Shown here in pieces: positions 61,377-64,000 of a stretch of DNA of 64,000 nt. The first letter of the stretch is position 1, and each line of letters starts with the position of its first letter. This DNA is from Dyadobacter beijingensis DSM 21582 (GTDB lineage: Bacteria; Bacteroidota; Bacteroidia; Cytophagales; Spirosomataceae), in the NCBI RefSeq assembly GCF_000382205.1, contig NZ_KB907786.1, positions 62,001 to 126,000 of the forward strand, given 5' to 3'. The notes under the pieces are model-generated. The model was not told the DNA's origin. It ran no database searches and saw only the letters and a list, made by a program, of their open reading frames with translations. The translations under genes and the position numbers were made by a program.

Positions 61377-62879
61377 ATGGCCGATCATATTCTCAGGGTT
61401 AGGGAAATTTCCAAGTCGTTCTCCGGCGTGCAAGCGCTGGACAATATCCATTTTGACCTGAAAAAGGGGGAAGTGCATGCCTTAATGGGTGAAAATGGGG
61501 CCGGGAAATCCACTTTGATGAAAATCCTGATCGGGCTTGTTGCGCCGGATTCCGGGGAGGTTTTGCTGGAAGGCACAAACCTGGCAGGAAACAATGTGAA
61601 TGAGACTTTGAAAAAAGGCATTTCCATGATCCACCAGGAAATCCTGATCATCCCCGAACTGACCGTAGCACAGAATATTTTCCTGGGGAGGGAAAAGGAG
61701 CTTTCCGGTAAAAGCGGCTGGCTTTCGGGCTGGCTGAATGATTCGGTAATTAACCAGCGTGCGGCGGCTTTGCTTGATCGAATGGGGGTGAACATTGCGC
61801 CGGATGCGAAAATGAAACATCTCAGCGTGGCGCAAATGCAGATGGTCGAGATCGCGAAAGCCATTTCGAACAATGCGAAGGTCATCATCATGGATGAGCC
61901 TACTTCCGCCATTTCGGACAAGGAAGTAGCCACATTGTTCCAGATCATCCGCGATCTGAAAGCGCAGGGCGTCGGTATTATTTACATTTCCCACAAAATG
62001 GACGAGATTTTCCGGATCTCGGACACAATTACCGTGCTGCGCGACGGGAAGTACATCGGCACCAAACCCGCGGCGGAGCTCAATCACAATGCGTTGATCG
62101 CCATGATGGTGGGCCGCGAGATCGCTCAAATGTTCCCCGAGGCGACGCAAGCGGTAGGCGAGGAAGTTCTATCGGTGCGAAACCTGGGTAGGGCGGGCAA
62201 GTTCTCGAATATCAGTTTTACTGTAAAATCCGGTGAAATAGTAGGACTGGCAGGGTTAATGGGCGCCGGGAGAACGGAGATCGCCAGGGCGATATTCGGG
62301 CTTGACCAATGGGATGAGGGGGAAATTACCCTGAAAACTTCTCCGCTTCGTGCGCGGACGCCGCGTGAGGCGATCGACAGGGGTGTTGGATATGTCAGTG
62401 AGGATAGGAAGGGGTTAGGGTTTATTCCAAGAATGTCGGTGAAGGACAATATCACGCTTTCAAGCATGAACAATCACCGCAAAGGCGGTTTTATCGACAA
62501 ACAAAGCGAAGAATCGGCTACCGAAAAAATGATCGCCGATTTGAAGATCAAAACGGCCGGTACCGGGCAGCATGTAACTTATCTGAGCGGGGGCAACCAG
62601 CAAAAAGTCGTCATCGGCAGAGTGCTGCTTGCCTCGCCGGAGCTCATCATTCTCGACGAACCGACCCGCGGTGTCGACGTCGGCGCGAAATTCGAAATTT
62701 ACAAACTGATCCGCAGCCTCGCCGACCGGGGCATGGCGATCATCATGATATCATCGGAACTGCCGGAAATCCTCGGCCTGAGCGACCGTATTCTGGTACT
62801 TTCCAAGGGCAAACAAATGGCGCTGCTGCCGAAATCCGAAGCGACGCAGGAGGTGATTATGCGGTATGCGGTAGGGTAA
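61377..62879 (+). CDS. Sugar ABC transporter ATP-binding protein (RbsA-like, two domains)
   Basis: A 500-residue double ATPase. Domain 1 has Walker A GENGAGKSTLMKIL (about residue 40), signature LSVAQMQMVEIAKA (a degenerate form usual in this family) and Walker B VIIMDEPTSAIS. Domain 2 has the degenerate loop AGLMGAGRTEIARAIFG, signature LSGGNQQKVVIGRV and LIILDEPTRGVDVGAK. It drives import of a monosaccharide with the permease encoded next. Such importers are uncommon in Bacteroidota, whose sugar uptake is mostly TonB-based. It works with a binding protein that is not in the window. Confidence 0.95.
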   Translation: MADHILRVREISKSFSGVQALDNIHFDLKKGEVHALMGENGAGKSTLMKILIGLVAPDSGEVLLEGTNLAGNNVNETLKKGISMIHQEILIIPELTVAQNIFLGREKELSGKSGWLSGWLNDSVINQRAAALLDRMGVNIAPDAKMKHLSVAQMQMVEIAKAISNNAKVIIMDEPTSAISDKEVATLFQIIRDLKAQGVGIIYISHKMDEIFRISDTITVLRDGKYIGTKPAAELNHNALIAMMVGREIAQMFPEATQAVGEEVLSVRNLGRAGKFSNISFTVKSGEIVGLAGLMGAGRTEIARAIFGLDQWDEGEITLKTSPLRARTPREAIDRGVGYVSEDRKGLGFIPRMSVKDNITLSSMNNHRKGGFIDKQSEESATEKMIADLKIKTAGTGQHVTYLSGGNQQKVVIGRVLLASPELIILDEPTRGVDVGAKFEIYKLIRSLADRGMAIIMISSELPEILGLSDRILVLSKGKQMALLPKSEATQEVIMRYAVG

Positions 62880-63032
62880 AAGGTGCCGACTGCCGACGAC
62901 CGACCGCTGACGACCGATGACCGATGAATGAGGGATAATTAATTTACGAATTGCAATTATCTAACAGAGTAAGGCCGTCCGCGGTTAGCCGTCGGCCGTC
63001 GAAACGAAATCTGTGCAATACCCAACAAACGC
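62880..63032. repeat. Intergenic CCGAC-type repeats between transporter genes
   Basis: From 62883 to about 62926 the sequence is a run of GCCGACT, GCCGACGACCGACCGC, TGACGACCGATGACCGATG units. After an AT-rich stretch with GATAATT/AATTATC inverted 7-mers, GGCCGTCCGCGG and GCCGTCGGCCGTCG follow (about 62970-63002). No gene is present. Confidence 0.6.
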
Positions 63033-63965
63033 ATGAACAGACTCTCCAAACTGGGCCAGTACGGCATTTTTCTCGCATTTGCATTGATATGCCTCGTGCT
63101 GGCGCTGAGTACGCCGAAGTTTTTTACCGTTTCCAACCTTTTGATCATCGGCAACCAGGTTTCGATCAATGCGTTGCTGGCTTTCGGCGTGACGTTTGTG
63201 ATCATTACCGGCGGTATTGACTTATCGCTCGGGTCAATGGTGGCCGTGACCGGCGTGGCGGCGGCCACATTTGCCCATCCTGACGCTTACCCGTTGGTCG
63301 TGCCCTTACTGGTTGGATTAGCAGCCGGTTCAGCAATGGGTGCTTTCAACGGATTGGTAATTACCAAAAGCAAAGTGCCGCCATTCATTGTCACACTGGG
63401 CACGATGACCATCGGCCGCGGGCTTGCATTGATCCTCAGTAAGGGAAGGCCGGTTTCCAACCTTTCGGACGAGTTCAACTTTATCGGCGGCGGCAATATC
63501 GCAGGCATCCCATTCCCGATCATCATCCTGATTGTGGCGTTCGCGGTATGCTCTGTCGTATTGAATAAAACCATTCTCGGGCGGTACATGTATGCGGTCG
63601 GGGGCAACGAGCCTGCGGCGCGCGCGTCGGGTATACGCGTGAGCCGGGTAAAAATGTGGGTATATACGATTTGCGGGCTGCTTTCTGCATTGGGCGGTAT
63701 CCTGCTGACATCCCGCATTACGACCGGCCAACCTAATGCCGGGGCGGGTTTCGAGCTGGATGCCATTGCCGCGGCGATTATCGGCGGTACCAGCACAGCC
63801 GGAGGCACAGGTACGATGACCGGTACACTGATCGGCGCATTGCTCATCGGCGTGATCAGCAATAGTCTGGATTTGCTGAATGTGACTTCCTATTACCAGC
63901 AGGTCGTGATGGGCGTCATCATCATCGGGGCCGTGGTGCTGGATGGGGTTGGAAAAAAGGATTAG
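63033..63965 (+). CDS. Sugar ABC transporter permease (RbsC-like)
   Basis: A 310-residue integral membrane protein with about eight or nine helices. The family motif ITGGIDLSLGSMVAVTG and the cytoplasmic coupling region GRYMYAVGGNEPAARASGI are present, followed by GELDAIAAAIIGGTSTAGG-type sequence (here FELDAIAAAIIGGTSTAGG) and GTLIGALLIGVISNSLDLL. It forms the channel of the importer with the ATPase just upstream. The start is ATG at 63033, ending in GVGKKD. The solute-binding protein gene is likely past the window end. Confidence 0.95.
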   Translation: MNRLSKLGQYGIFLAFALICLVLALSTPKFFTVSNLLIIGNQVSINALLAFGVTFVIITGGIDLSLGSMVAVTGVAAATFAHPDAYPLVVPLLVGLAAGSAMGAFNGLVITKSKVPPFIVTLGTMTIGRGLALILSKGRPVSNLSDEFNFIGGGNIAGIPFPIIILIVAFAVCSVVLNKTILGRYMYAVGGNEPAARASGIRVSRVKMWVYTICGLLSALGGILLTSRITTGQPNAGAGFELDAIAAAIIGGTSTAGGTGTMTGTLIGALLIGVISNSLDLLNVTSYYQQVVMGVIIIGAVVLDGVGKKD

Positions 63966-64000
63966 GGTAAAAATATAAATTTGACCACCGACGGCCGAAC
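63966..64000. repeat. Start of another CCGAC repeat gap at the window edge
   Basis: The last bases read GACCACCGACGGCCGAAC, like the repeats in the earlier gaps of this region. The gap continues beyond the window. Confidence 0.4.

Noticed and set aside
52569..63032. CCGAC repeats as a CRISPR array
   Set aside because: Units are short, degenerate and irregularly spaced, with no constant repeat and no unique spacers, and no cas gene is present.
1..64000. tRNA, rRNA, insertion sequence or prophage genes
   Set aside because: None recognised by eye. No transposase, integrase or conserved RNA stem pattern was seen, though a tRNA scan would be needed to exclude a hidden tRNA.

Overview
The window looks like chromosomal DNA of a Bacteroidota bacterium, most likely a Cytophagales member near Dyadobacter or Spirosoma. 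This is inference from gene content and not from a marker gene. The supporting content is a lipoprotein-type TamA homologue (TamL) next to TamB, a TonB-dependent receptor with a carboxypeptidase-like N-terminal domain, a SusC-like VVVVGYG box inside an alpha-2-macroglobulin, FtsK and MetK of Bacteroidota type, moderately high GC, few Shine-Dalgarno sites, and TAnnTTTG-like promoter boxes. No rRNA, tRNA, CRISPR array, transposase or phage gene was recognised.

Layout. 1-7.4 kb: the 3' part of a DegT-family aminotransferase, then on the minus strand a giant alpha-2-macroglobulin coupled to a GNAT acetyltransferase. 7.7-11.9 kb: a two-gene RND efflux pump. 11.9-16.4 kb (minus): a fatty acid desaturase, metK, lipA and an exported protein of unknown function. 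16.6-20.8 kb: waaA (Kdo transferase), an orphan ROK regulator, rsgA and methylmalonyl-CoA epimerase. 20.8-29 kb (minus): an envelope-assembly block of tamL, tamB and a LolA-like protein. 29.2-33.6 kb: a TonB-dependent receptor divergent from a GH20 hexosaminidase. 33.6-34 kb: the remains of a nucleotidyltransferase two-gene cassette. 34-38.4 kb: pyrD, ftsK and a LolA-like carrier. 38.5-43.9 kb (minus): a DUF2383 protein, topoisomerase IB, and a light-sensing operon of response regulator, heme oxygenase and bacteriophytochrome kinase. 44-50.3 kb: a DUF4142 lipoprotein, a sulfatase with its own exported formylglycine-generating enzyme, a CrtI-like oxidoreductase, a small hydrolase and a YceI protein.

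50.4-64 kb is one long plus-strand sugar-catabolism region. It holds a GH130-like protein, a DUF1080 (3-keto-disaccharide hydrolase family) protein, three sugar isomerase/epimerase TIM barrels, ThuA, an alpha/beta hydrolase, a DUF4432 epimerase-like protein, a phosphomannose-isomerase-like cupin, a Gfo/Idh/MocA dehydrogenase, and the ATPase and permease of an RbsAC-type ABC importer whose binding protein must lie outside the window. The set fits C3 oxidation of glycosides followed by cleavage of 3-keto sugars, with uptake by the ABC system. The substrate cannot be read from sequence.

The intergenic gaps of this last region carry degenerate CCGAC-type repeats and an inverted-repeat-bounded element, neither of which was seen in the first 50 kb. 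Several convergent gene pairs elsewhere share hairpins that contain a stop codon.
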